64,000 bases of DNA, taken from assembly GCA_004375895.1 (NCBI GenBank), contig SOJW01000015.1, forward strand, positions 1 through 64,000, in the 5' to 3' direction. The DNA is from Candidatus Stahliibacteriota bacterium. Lineage in GTDB: Bacteria > Hydrothermota > Tepidihabitantia > B3-TA06. Positions 8,439-15,436 of the stretch are shown here, piece after piece. Position numbers and translations under genes: made by a program. The notes beneath the pieces were generated by a model, which saw only the letters and a list, made by a program, of their open reading frames with translations, was not told where the DNA came from and searched no databases. Positions within the stretch are counted from its first letter, which is position 1, and every line of letters starts with the position of its first letter.

Positions 8439-8540
8439 CTATTCCTCAATCTTCAACGCGAGCAGCATATCCTCAACCGAGACGCCGGGAAGCTCGAATC
8501 GGTCATCCTGGCGATGGTCTCGGCATTCTTCCTTAGATTA
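8439..8540 (-). pseudogene. Broken 3' end of a lipoate-protein-ligase-like gene
   Basis: Read on the minus strand this segment contains RKNAETIARMTDSSF and, in another frame, ELPGVSVEDMLLALKIEE followed by a stop. Both match the intact gene at 46375-47427 (RKNAETIARMTDSSF and QLPGISVEDMLLALKIEK). In the intact gene they are about 85 codons apart. Here they are fused at GAGCTTC by a frame-changing deletion. It lies next to an exported cassette gene, just as the intact gene lies next to 47535-48395. Confidence 0.85.
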
Positions 8541-8553
8541 AGTGAGTGGTGAC

Positions 8554-8582
8554 TTGACAATACACCAATGAATGCTTATAGT
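8554..8582 (+). promoter_or_regulatory. Promoter for the coiled-coil protein gene
   Basis: TTGACA (8554-8559), 17 bases, TATAGT (8577-8582). An ATG seven bases later opens an 11-codon frame whose stop falls in the start region of the next gene. The main gene has its own GAAAGG site. Confidence 0.6.
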
Positions 8583-8613
8583 TCAGGTATGAGGACGACA
8601 CGAAAGGCTCGTG

Positions 8614-9639
8614 ATGGCAAATAAGTACGATCCCGACAAGGGCTACACCGAGTATCTGGAGCTGGCCAAAAACCAGGAAGAACTCGAAGGCCGCGTAGCT
8701 AAACTACTGGAAGAGCGCCGAAAGCTCAAGGAGAAGGCAGACAAGCATCTTGAGATGGCGAGACAGGCGGTGAATTTCGATCTCATCAAGACCGCCGCCC
8801 ACGAGTTCCAGGTGGAGATTCTCAACGAGATAACCAAGGCCGTGATTGAGTCAAACAACCTGGAGAAGGCGGTAAAGCTCATAGATCATCTCGAGACCCA
8901 TCTTGAGGCGCGCCTTCGGCTTACCCCCAGACGAGAAGACGAGGCGACTAAAAAGAAAGCTCCACCTACCGTATCCCCGGCCATCGCGGCAAGGAAAAAA
9001 CCCCAGCCCACAGGGAAGCCCGCTCGCCCAGAACCAAGGGGACCAAGAGAACAGGCAGCATATCCACCACCTCCTGCATCAGAGGGGGCAGGGGGGAAGA
9101 TGATAGAGCGCAGGACTATCCTTAACGATCGTCTCCACGAGATATGCCGCTACGAATACGACAACGATCGGCTTACCCGCATGATCTTTCTTGACCCCAA
9201 CGGCAATCCCCTCAGAACCCACCAGTTGATCTACAATAAGGACGGCACACTTGTTCAGGAAATCCACATCGACAGGGCAGGCATCACCCTGCAGGTTTGC
9301 GATCGCGAGTTCAACAAACAGGACAAGATCGCAAAAGAGATCGTACGCAACCCCCATAACGAGGTGCTCCATACCGTGAACTTCAAATACGACAGACATG
9401 CACGCCTTACAAAGAAAGAGTGGCGTGACTCGCGTCACAAAAGGACCAAGTCCTGGGAGTATCGCTACGAGAAGGACGCCGCAGACCCTGCAAAGATAAT
9501 CTGGCGCGATGAACGCAACAAACCTTATGGATTCGTAGAGTTGCGCTACGACGACAAGGAGCACATCATCGAGGAGACAAGCAAGGACCGCACAGGCGAT
9601 CTTATTAGATCGATCACCTACCAGTACTTCTACGGTTAA
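8614..9639 (+). CDS. Cytoplasmic coiled-coil protein with YD/MORN-like beta repeats
   Basis: Protein of about 341 residues; the ORF track begins at the GTG one codon earlier, and the ATG at 8614 with GAAAGG upstream fits better. Residues 1-100 are charged helix (coiled coil: ELEGRVAKLLEERRKLKEKA). A proline-rich linker (about 115-150) follows. The C-terminal half consists of repeated strands such as RYEYDNDRLTRMIFLDPNGN and FKYDRHARLTKKEW, resembling RHS/YD or YwqK-type repeats. There is no signal peptide. No specific family or function is recognised. It has its own promoter and precedes nnr. Confidence 0.75.
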   Translation: MANKYDPDKGYTEYLELAKNQEELEGRVAKLLEERRKLKEKADKHLEMARQAVNFDLIKTAAHEFQVEILNEITKAVIESNNLEKAVKLIDHLETHLEARLRLTPRREDEATKKKAPPTVSPAIAARKKPQPTGKPARPEPRGPREQAAYPPPPASEGAGGKMIERRTILNDRLHEICRYEYDNDRLTRMIFLDPNGNPLRTHQLIYNKDGTLVQEIHIDRAGITLQVCDREFNKQDKIAKEIVRNPHNEVLHTVNFKYDRHARLTKKEWRDSRHKRTKSWEYRYEKDAADPAKIIWRDERNKPYGFVELRYDDKEHIIEETSKDRTGDLIRSITYQYFYG

Positions 9640-9717
9640 CATCAAGAGGGCAGCGGTGGTGGGCCTCCAAACATCGGTTTCAGAAACACTCTTAAGGATA
9701 AATCATAAGGAGATTCT

Positions 9718-11280
9718 ATGCGTGTAGTGCGGCGTGAGGAGATGCGTGCGATTGATAAGCGGGCAACCGAAGAGTTCAAGATTCCCTCGATGATTCTTAT
9801 GGAAAACGCAGGGCGTGGGGTTGCCGAAACGATCGAGGAGTACTTTGAGCCGGAAGGCCTTTCTGTGCTGTGCGTCTGCGGCAAGGGAAATAACGGCGGC
9901 GACGGATTCGTGGTCGCGCGGGATCTGGCCAACTCGGGTGCCGAGGTTGAAATCCTTCTCCTCGGAAAGATTGATGAGCTGAAGGGTGACGCATTGATCA
10001 ACGCTCAAATAGCAAAGAGCATGGGACTCGCGATTGAGGAGGTGACCAACGAGGAGGCGTTTGAAGGAATGCAGGGGTTCGATGTGATGGTTGACGCCAT
10101 CCTCGGAACAGGGTTCAAAGGCAAGCCTCTAGGCCTTGCGGGGCGTGCAATACAGCTAATCAATGAATCGGAAGCCTTCGTTGTAAGCATAGACCTGCCC
10201 TCGGGGATTGAAGCGGACGGGATGCTCGCCGAGCCTGAGGTGGCGGTTCAGGTCGATCTTACCGTTACCATGGCCTATCTCAAGCCCTGCCACCTCCTAT
10301 ACCCAACCCGTCTATACTGCGGTGATGTCTGGGTGGCGGATATCGGAATCCCCAACGCTATCCTCGATGCCGAGGGCAAACTCAGATTGACGACTCACGA
10401 AGATGCGGCAGCGCTTTTGCCAGAGCGAGCACCTTGGGGGAACAAGGCGACATTTGGCAAGGTATTGATAGTTGCCGGTTCCCGTGGCATGAGCGGTGCT
10501 GCAAGACTCGCAGCAATGGCATCGGCAAGGGTAGGTGCAGGCCTTGTCTACCTGGGATTTCCGGAGACCATGGCCGACGTGTTTGATTCAAGCCTTTTGG
10601 AGACGGTCAAGCGCCCGCTTGCAGATACCGGAGACGGACATCTGGCAGAGGGTGCGGCAGATGAGATATTAAAGATGGCCGATGAAGTCAAGCTTTTAGC
10701 AATCGGCCCGGGGCTGGGAACGCATCCGGAAACGGTAGAGCTTGTGAAAAACCTTCTGAGGAAGTGGAAGAAACCGATGATTGTTGACGCGGACGGAATC
10801 AACGCCATCGCTACGGAGTCCAGGCTACTTGAGGCCAAGAAGCCGCCCCTGATCCTTACCCCTCATCCGGGTGAGCTGGCAAGATTGATCGGAGGAGAAG
10901 CTAAGGAAATCGACCGCAAGAGACTTGATGTTGCTGAAGAGTATGCAAAGAAGTGGAGTGCGGTGCTTGTCCTCAAAGGCGCACCCACGATTATAGGTTG
11001 TCCGGCAGAAACGTGGATCAACCCCACAGGCAACTCAGGCCTTGCCTCAGGCGGAACAGGGGATGTATTGACCGGCATCATAGCAGGATTGGTAGCCCAG
11101 GGCCTGGCCCTGGCCCCTGCCGCACGATTAGGGGTATGGCTCCACGGCGAAGCGGCGGATATAGCGATTGAGGAGTTGGGCGAGCACTCGCTTGTTGCAG
11201 GAGACCTGCTCGATTATCTACCCGACGCCATAGTCTCCTTGTTTGAGTTCGAGGACGAAGAGATCTACGAGTCGGATTAG
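9718..11280 (+). CDS. nnr: Bifunctional NAD(P)H-hydrate epimerase / ADP-dependent dehydratase
   Basis: Repairs damaged NAD(P)H. The N-terminal domain (about 1-215) epimerises R-NAD(P)HX and contains NNGGDGFVVARDLA. The C-terminal ribokinase-like domain (about 225-515) dehydrates S-NAD(P)HX using ADP. It carries KATFGKVLIVAGSRGMSGAA, GPGLGTHPET, LTPHPGELARL and NSGLASGGTGDVLTG. The 520-residue length is typical of the fused protein. The start follows AAGGAGATTCT. The next gene starts five bases after its stop, suggesting co-transcription. Confidence 0.96.
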   Translation: MRVVRREEMRAIDKRATEEFKIPSMILMENAGRGVAETIEEYFEPEGLSVLCVCGKGNNGGDGFVVARDLANSGAEVEILLLGKIDELKGDALINAQIAKSMGLAIEEVTNEEAFEGMQGFDVMVDAILGTGFKGKPLGLAGRAIQLINESEAFVVSIDLPSGIEADGMLAEPEVAVQVDLTVTMAYLKPCHLLYPTRLYCGDVWVADIGIPNAILDAEGKLRLTTHEDAAALLPERAPWGNKATFGKVLIVAGSRGMSGAARLAAMASARVGAGLVYLGFPETMADVFDSSLLETVKRPLADTGDGHLAEGAADEILKMADEVKLLAIGPGLGTHPETVELVKNLLRKWKKPMIVDADGINAIATESRLLEAKKPPLILTPHPGELARLIGGEAKEIDRKRLDVAEEYAKKWSAVLVLKGAPTIIGCPAETWINPTGNSGLASGGTGDVLTGIIAGLVAQGLALAPAARLGVWLHGEAADIAIEELGEHSLVAGDLLDYLPDAIVSLFEFEDEEIYESD

Positions 11281-11284
11281 AGAA

Positions 11285-12697
11285 ATGAGCATCCTGTTTG
11301 TATTAATCGCCTACATCTACAACCCCTCCGACTGGCAGCACTACCCGCGTCTGGATGAGATCCGCAACTTCACCGCCGACGCGTTCAACACGGTGTATAT
11401 GATAACGAACGATGCAATCATCGAACTTGACGATGACTCCTCCACGCCTGAACGCATCTTTGGCTCGGCAGAAGGTCTGCCCCTAGAGATAGCGTTTGCC
11501 GTCTACGATACGGACCTCGCACGTGTCTGGGTGGTATCCGCAAAGGGCGAGCTTTACGCGTTTACCACCGCAGTAGGCCTGGCAAGAAAGGTATTCCTGA
11601 CCACCACATCCTCGATCAGACGTCTGGGCATCAACGCAGGTTATATCTTTCTCGATCACGGCTCCAGTGTGCAGTCGATCAATAAGCGGTCGGAGCAGCC
11701 GGCAGATGCCTTGCCTGACTCCACAACGGTCTGGGTCGGCTCCTACAACCCGGCAAACATCCGCAAGGACTACCCGTTACTTGCCCCATGGGTGTTCCTT
11801 GACGAACGAATGCACCAGATACCCTACTCGATGGTCTTTACGCACCGCAACAAGGCTTACGTGTCGGTGCGAGGTTACGGCTATCTTGTCTTTGACGGCC
11901 TTGCGTGGCGCGAGACCCTGCGATACCAGAGCCCACGTGCAAGCGAAGTCCACTCCATCTTCGCCGCAGACAGCTCGCTTTACGCGTTCGGCAAGGACGG
12001 GGTGGACCAGCTTGTGGTGAAGCAGAAAAAGATGCTCTACCACCCCTTTGAGTGGTGGGGAACAACACGAAATGAGACGCCGTCATGGGGCGTGGGAATC
12101 ATGGACAAACTGCGCCGCACCAGCTATGAGAAAGCGAGGCTGATCGAAGGCAACCTGTTCCTTCTTGAGCGACGCGAGGCGGATGTCTTTAACGTTGATA
12201 AAAAGGTTCTATCAGAGATCAGAACCCAATCCTGGATATACGACGTTGACTTTAACAAGGATTCTTTGTTTGTCGCAACGGATGATGGGGTCTTTCTTAC
12301 CGTTATCCCAACGGGCGAACCGAAGCCTTTGCACGACGAACGAAGCAAGCTGGTGCGCAGGGATGTGCTGGCGATCGTCAGGGGAGATCATGCCCGCTAC
12401 TTCTGGACAGGCAGGCTCCTGGTCAAGCAGACAGGTGAAGGTTGGGAATACTTCACCTCGCCTGGATTTATCCCTGTGCCTCAGAACGCGGTTGCGGGCC
12501 GCGACAGCCTGATTGTTCTTGGAGGCAACGGCGGGTTGGTTATATACAACCCGGAGACCTACCTTCAAATCTCCTTGACTACCAGGGAGGGGTTGTTATC
12601 GGATAACGTCACCGCGCTCTTGGTGGACGGCAACTATCTCTGGATCGCTACCGACGCCGGGCTGCAGCGGGTTGACCTAAACGCCGTTCTTCCTTAA
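11285..12697 (+). CDS. Beta-propeller protein (two-component-regulator propeller type), probably exported
   Basis: Protein of about 470 residues. I use the ATG at 11285 (MSILFVLIAYIYNPSDW) rather than 11243, which lies inside nnr. The N-terminus is short and hydrophobic, a possible signal. The body has repeated blade strands such as RVWVVSAKGELYAFT and ends DNVTALLVDGNYLWIATDAG, the signature of the propeller repeat found in extracellular sensors and in many exported proteins. No kinase or signalling domain is attached. It is tightly coupled to nnr, but no functional link is evident. Confidence 0.75.
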   Translation: MSILFVLIAYIYNPSDWQHYPRLDEIRNFTADAFNTVYMITNDAIIELDDDSSTPERIFGSAEGLPLEIAFAVYDTDLARVWVVSAKGELYAFTTAVGLARKVFLTTTSSIRRLGINAGYIFLDHGSSVQSINKRSEQPADALPDSTTVWVGSYNPANIRKDYPLLAPWVFLDERMHQIPYSMVFTHRNKAYVSVRGYGYLVFDGLAWRETLRYQSPRASEVHSIFAADSSLYAFGKDGVDQLVVKQKKMLYHPFEWWGTTRNETPSWGVGIMDKLRRTSYEKARLIEGNLFLLERREADVFNVDKKVLSEIRTQSWIYDVDFNKDSLFVATDDGVFLTVIPTGEPKPLHDERSKLVRRDVLAIVRGDHARYFWTGRLLVKQTGEGWEYFTSPGFIPVPQNAVAGRDSLIVLGGNGGLVIYNPETYLQISLTTREGLLSDNVTALLVDGNYLWIATDAGLQRVDLNAVLP

Positions 12698-12805
12698 CTT
12701 ACACACCTTTTCGGACCAAAAAGCCACGCAACAACTCGTCAGGTTTGAATGCCACTCGTCGCATTTTTTGGGCGTTTTTGAGGGTTTTTCCCTCCCTTTG
12801 TGGAC

Positions 12806-12993
12806 AGCGTGCCCCTTGGGGTGCCAATTTTACTGCACCCCATAGGGTAGGGGGCTAGGGGGAGGGTGTTTCCCCTTCCCCCGTCGACTTCGTCTCCGAC
12901 CCCTTCCACCAGGGAAGGGGAGGCCCGAATTACATTATGTGAGCGGGCCGACCTTATACCCTATGGGGCACTCGGTGCCCCAAGGGGCACGCT
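12806..12993. repeat. MITE-like element with imperfect terminal inverted repeats
   Basis: Left end AGCGTGCCCCTTGGGG (12806 to about 12849) is the imperfect reverse complement of the right end (12957-12993, ending CCCCAAGGGGCACGCT). The roughly 107 bases inside are GC-rich and noncoding, with a CCTTCCACCAGGGAAGG segment that recurs in inverted form near 15325. Size and structure fit a small nonautonomous element, but no target-site duplication was established. Confidence 0.55.
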
Positions 12994-13000
12994 CTTAAAT

Positions 13001-13064
13001 GTAGCACAGGCTCTCCAGCCTGTGGGATAATCATAAAAGAACGGGCTAGAGAGCCCGTTCCACA
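13001..13064. repeat. Double-hairpin repeat, copy 1
   Basis: Two adjacent hairpins: CACAGGCTctccAGCCTGTG and, after an AT-rich spacer, GAACGGGCTagagAGCCCGTTC, followed by CACA. Near-identical copies lie at 14009-14072 and 15045-15108, with a rearranged copy at 46254-46302. Copies 1-3 bracket the two XRE/GIY-YIG units. Confidence 0.8.
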
Positions 13065-13145
13065 TTTTTAATTCGGGGTCCCCGCGAAGAAACGAAGTTA
13101 CTTCATGGGGTTGCTGGCTACTACTTGAGGCCCGAATATTATTAA

Positions 13146-13499
13146 CTACTTAAGAAGCTTAGCCGCCTCCTCGGCAAGACGCTTGATAAACTCCATCTGA
13201 AGTCTTGGCTTGCCTTTCAACGAGTCAAGCAGCTTCTCAAAAAGAATCCTGGGATCAGGTGGACTTTCACCGGAAAGTCTGAAATCCAAGAGATCGTTCG
13301 GGGAGGTCTTCAAGGCTACTGCAATCCGGTTCAGTATAGTAACGCTGGGATTAGAAAAACCAAGTTCAATCTTGCTCACGTACTTGAAACTAATCCCGGC
13401 TTTCTCGGCCAACTTCTCCTGTGACCAACCTAGCGCCTTCCTTCCGCGCCGTATTTCTTTCCCTAATGCCTTAATCAATTTAGCTTCATCGCTCTTCAT
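13146..13499 (-). CDS. XRE-family HTH regulator, unit 1
   Basis: Protein of 117 residues. The N-terminal XRE helix-turn-helix spans about 18-65 (GRKALGWSQEKLAEKAGISF, KYVSKIELGFSNPS). The C-terminal tail (DPRILFEKLLDSLKGKPRLQ) is helical and may mediate dimerisation or bind a partner. It is transcribed away from the GIY-YIG-like gene at 13644; the shared 144-base intergenic region holds a palindrome inside the nuclease promoter. A paralogue at 14182-14535 has the same layout but a different recognition helix (FKYVSKIELGF versus PRYVSKLERFL). The likely role is autoregulation and control of the nuclease, as for R-M controller proteins; this is inference from layout. Confidence 0.88.
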   Translation of the reverse strand: MKSDEAKLIKALGKEIRRGRKALGWSQEKLAEKAGISFKYVSKIELGFSNPSVTILNRIAVALKTSPNDLLDFRLSGESPPDPRILFEKLLDSLKGKPRLQMEFIKRLAEEAAKLLK

Positions 13500-13555
13500 T
13501 TTAGAAGAATAAGCAAAACAGCCTTATACTCCACCTACGAAAATGAGAAATTGAC

Positions 13556-13583
13556 TTGACAATTCTTACAATTGTTGTAAAAT
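13556..13583 (+). promoter_or_regulatory. Promoter with internal palindromic operator, unit 1
   Basis: TTGACA (13556-13561), 16 bases, TAAAAT (13578-13583). The perfect palindrome TTACAA-TTG-TTGTAA (13566-13580) fills the spacer and overlaps the -10 box, so a bound dimer would block polymerase. It drives the gene at 13644, giving a leader of about 55 bases. The divergent XRE protein is the obvious candidate to bind it. Confidence 0.75.
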
Positions 13584-13643
13584 GCGATATGAACTCTATT
13601 CGTGGGTTAAAGATACTACATCTTTTTGGAGCAATGATATATC

Positions 13644-13988
13644 ATGGCTGTCTGTTTCGGTAATTATCCGTTCAGCGAGCCGGTTAAGCTGGTGGGGTGG
13701 AAGCCGCTTCCGTCATCAGGGGTCTATGCCCTTCTGATACCTGGCAGTTCCCCGCTTACCAGGTCTGGCTATCAGGTGATTTATTTTGGCGAATCGGAAA
13801 ACCTCTCCCGGCTGAGGGTTGACGAGCGTCACCCTGGCTATCCGTGCTGGCTTCTCCTGGCCGGTTCCAGAGACAATCTTTACGTCTCTGCGTATCTTAC
13901 CTACAACTGGCCAAAGGAAAAAAGGCAAGCCCTGGCCAAAAAGCTCGCAGCCGACTACAGGCCCTTCTGCAACTACGAGGCGAGGTGA
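13644..13988 (+). CDS. Compact GIY-YIG-like domain protein, unit 1
   Basis: Single-domain protein of 114 residues. GVYALLIP (about 26-33) and VIYFGES match the GIY and YIG strands. The arginine in SRLRVDERH fits the conserved helix arginine. The C-terminal KKLAADYRPFCNYEA resembles the usual helix ending in P-x-x-N, though the catalytic glutamate is not clearly in its normal place. GIY-YIG domains cut DNA or RNA, as in homing endonucleases, UvrC and restriction enzymes. From about residue 19 to the end it is identical to the unit 2 protein; four earlier residues differ. Nuclease activity is inferred. Confidence 0.7.
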   Translation: MAVCFGNYPFSEPVKLVGWKPLPSSGVYALLIPGSSPLTRSGYQVIYFGESENLSRLRVDERHPGYPCWLLLAGSRDNLYVSAYLTYNWPKEKRQALAKKLAADYRPFCNYEAR

Positions 13989-14008
13989 CTTCGTGGGGCG
14001 TCTTTAAT

Positions 14009-14072
14009 GTAGCACAGGCTCTCCAGCCTGTGCATAAATATAAATAGAACAGGCTAGAGAGCCCGTTCCACA
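14009..14072. repeat. Double-hairpin repeat, copy 2
   Basis: Same two-hairpin structure as 13001-13064 (CACAGGCT/AGCCTGTG and GAACAGGCT/AGCCCGTTC). It lies 20 bases after the unit 1 nuclease gene. It falls inside the 393-base block that is identical between units 1 and 2. Confidence 0.8.
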
Positions 14073-14124
14073 CTGCTTTAGATTCCTCCCCCTTGACGGG
14101 GGAGGACAAAGGTGGGGGTGATTT

Positions 14125-14175
14125 TGGAGTGCGACAATCGCGTTGTCGCCGCAATGACACGGTCATTGCACTCCA
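14125..14175. repeat. Three-way-junction (cruciform) element, copy 1
   Basis: Outer arms TGGAGTGC and GCACTCCA enclose two inner hairpins, GACAA/TTGTC and AATGAC/GTCATT. The strand can fold as a Y-shaped three-way junction. A second copy at 15173-15223 differs by one base. Confidence 0.75.
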
Positions 14176-14181
14176 TATCCA

Positions 14182-14535
14182 CTACTTGAGCAGCCTGGCA
14201 GTCTCATCTAAAAGACGCTTGAGAAGCTCCACCTGAAGCTTCGGCTTTCCCTTCAGCAATTGGAACAGCTTTTCAGAAAGAATCCTGGGGTCATGGGAAG
14301 TTTCGCCGGAAGGACTGAAGTCCAGCAAATCATTTGGTGAAACCTTAAGGGCGATCGCAATCCGAAACAGCGTAGTGGCGCTTGGATTGGAAAGAAAGCG
14401 TTCGAGCTTGCTCACATATCTGGGATTTAAATCGGCTTCCTCGGCTAACTTCTCCTGGGACCATCCCAGTGCTCTCCGTCTGCTACGTATCTCTACCCCA
14501 ATTCTCTTGATTAACGCATCGTCATCAACATTCAT
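14182..14535 (-). CDS. XRE-family HTH regulator, unit 2
   Basis: Protein of 117 residues, paralogue of 13146-13499 with the same length and end (KGKPKLQVELLKRLLDETAR). The scaffold RALGWSQEKLAEEA is kept, whereas the recognition region reads DLNPRYVSKLERFLSNPS. It is divergent from its own GIY-YIG-like gene. The palindrome in that promoter differs from that of unit 1, matching the change in the recognition helix. The regulator has drifted far more than the adjacent nuclease, which points to selection for separate DNA specificities or to gene conversion limited to the nuclease. Confidence 0.88.
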   Translation of the reverse strand: MNVDDDALIKRIGVEIRSRRRALGWSQEKLAEEADLNPRYVSKLERFLSNPSATTLFRIAIALKVSPNDLLDFSPSGETSHDPRILSEKLFQLLKGKPKLQVELLKRLLDETARLLK

Positions 14536-14589
14536 ACTCGGAGAATAAACAAGACGGCTTCACATTCCACCTACTACAGTATTACACAC

Positions 14590-14617
14590 TTGACAACTAA
14601 CCCTTTAGGGTTACAAT
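14590..14617 (+). promoter_or_regulatory. Promoter with internal palindromic operator, unit 2
   Basis: TTGACA (14590-14595), 16 bases, TACAAT (14612-14617). The palindrome TAACCCT-TT-AGGGTTA (14598-14613) occupies the spacer, in the same place as the unrelated palindrome of unit 1. Confidence 0.75.
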
Positions 14618-14679
14618 ATAAAGTGCGTTTTTATTGATAAATTTAAGACGCTATGCTGATGCGAAAACAAGGGAGATCG

Positions 14680-15024
14680 ATGGCCGTCAGCTTCGGTGGA
14701 TACCGGTTCAGCGAGCCGGTTAGACTGGTGGGGTGGAAGCCGCTTCCGTCATCAGGGGTTTACGCCCTTCTGATACCTGGCAGTTCCCCGCTTACCAGGT
14801 CTGGCTATCAGGTGATTTATTTTGGCGAATCGGAAAACCTCTCCCGGCTGAGGGTTGACGAGCGTCACCCTGGCTATCCGTGCTGGCTTCTCCTGGCCGG
14901 TTCCAGAGACAATCTTTACGTCTCTGCGTATCTTACCTACAACTGGCCAAAGGAAAAAAGGCAAGCCCTGGCCAAAAAGCTCGCAGCCGACTACAGGCCC
15001 TTCTGCAACTACGAGGCGAGGTGA
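14680..15024 (+). CDS. Compact GIY-YIG-like domain protein, unit 2
   Basis: 114 residues from the ATG at 14680, which has GGGAGATCG upstream and matches the start of the unit 1 protein. The track's start at 14653 adds nine residues absent from unit 1. It carries the same GVYALLIP, VIYFGES, RVDER and DYRPFCN features as 13644-13988 and differs at four N-terminal positions (C4S, N7G, P9R, K15R). The DNA is identical from about 14765 through 15157, well past the stop codon. Predicted nuclease; substrate unknown. Confidence 0.72.
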   Translation: MAVSFGGYRFSEPVRLVGWKPLPSSGVYALLIPGSSPLTRSGYQVIYFGESENLSRLRVDERHPGYPCWLLLAGSRDNLYVSAYLTYNWPKEKRQALAKKLAADYRPFCNYEAR

Positions 15025-15044
15025 CTTCGTGGGGCGTCTTTAAT

Positions 15045-15108
15045 GTAGCACAGGCTCTCCAGCCTGTGCATAAATATAAATAGAACAGGCTAGAGAGCCC
15101 GTTCCACA
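15045..15108. repeat. Double-hairpin repeat, copy 3
   Basis: Identical to copy 2 (14009-14072) at an offset of 1036 bases, downstream of the unit 2 nuclease gene. Confidence 0.8.
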
Positions 15109-15172
15109 CTGCTTTAGATTCCTCCCCCTTGACGGGGGAGGACAAAGGTGGGGGTGATAACTGGGGATTCTC

Positions 15173-15223
15173 TGGAGTGCGACAACCGCGTTGTCGCCGC
15201 AATGACACGGTCATTGCACTCCA
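15173..15223. repeat. Three-way-junction (cruciform) element, copy 2
   Basis: TGGAGTGC...GCACTCCA enclosing GACAACcGCGTTGTC-like and AATGACacGGTCATT hairpins, one base different from copy 1. Confidence 0.75.
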
Positions 15224-15374
15224 TATCCACGATTTAGTGGGAGTCAAGGGATTCACCCTCCCCCTACCCCCTCCCTTGACGGGAGGGGGAATACCAGAAG
15301 CTATCGACATAATCCCCAAATTCCCCTTCCCTGGTGGAAGGGGATAAAGGGGAAGGGGAAAATCAGTCATTTAG

Positions 15375-15402
15375 TTGACATCTCCCACCTGCCGAATAAC
15401 AT
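15375..15402 (+). promoter_or_regulatory. Promoter of the aldehyde dehydrogenase gene
   Basis: TTGACA (15375-15380), 16 bases, TAACAT (15397-15402). The GTG start at 15437 is preceded by AAGGAGG. Confidence 0.55.
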
Positions 15403-15436
15403 TCACCAAATTGAAAAATTAACCCAAGGAGGCACT

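Larger units (their letters stand above)
12698..13145. other. Repeat-rich intergenic region
   Basis: No gene is visible. It holds a short repeat at 12734-12760 with two TCGTCA-like words, related to the 49-base repeat at 5.1 kb. An inverted-repeat element (12806-12993) and a double-hairpin repeat (13001-13064) follow, then GC-rich sequence. Confidence 0.7.
15025..15436. other. Repeat-rich intergenic region before the aldehyde dehydrogenase
   Basis: It contains double-hairpin copy 3 and three-way-junction copy 2. Two CCCTCC-TTGACG-GGAGGG type hairpins and a CCCTTCCCTGGTGGAAGGGG hairpin related to the one near 12890 follow. A promoter lies near its right end. No gene is seen. Confidence 0.7.

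Noticed and set aside
8583-8625. 11-codon ORF MRTTRKARDGK as a leader peptide
   Set aside because: It fits the promoter spacing, but it may be chance; the main gene has its own binding site and there is no attenuator-like structure.
9079-9645. 188-codon minus-strand ORF
   Set aside because: Antisense to the coiled-coil/beta-repeat gene with no binding site; the plus-strand frame has the promoter and codon pattern.
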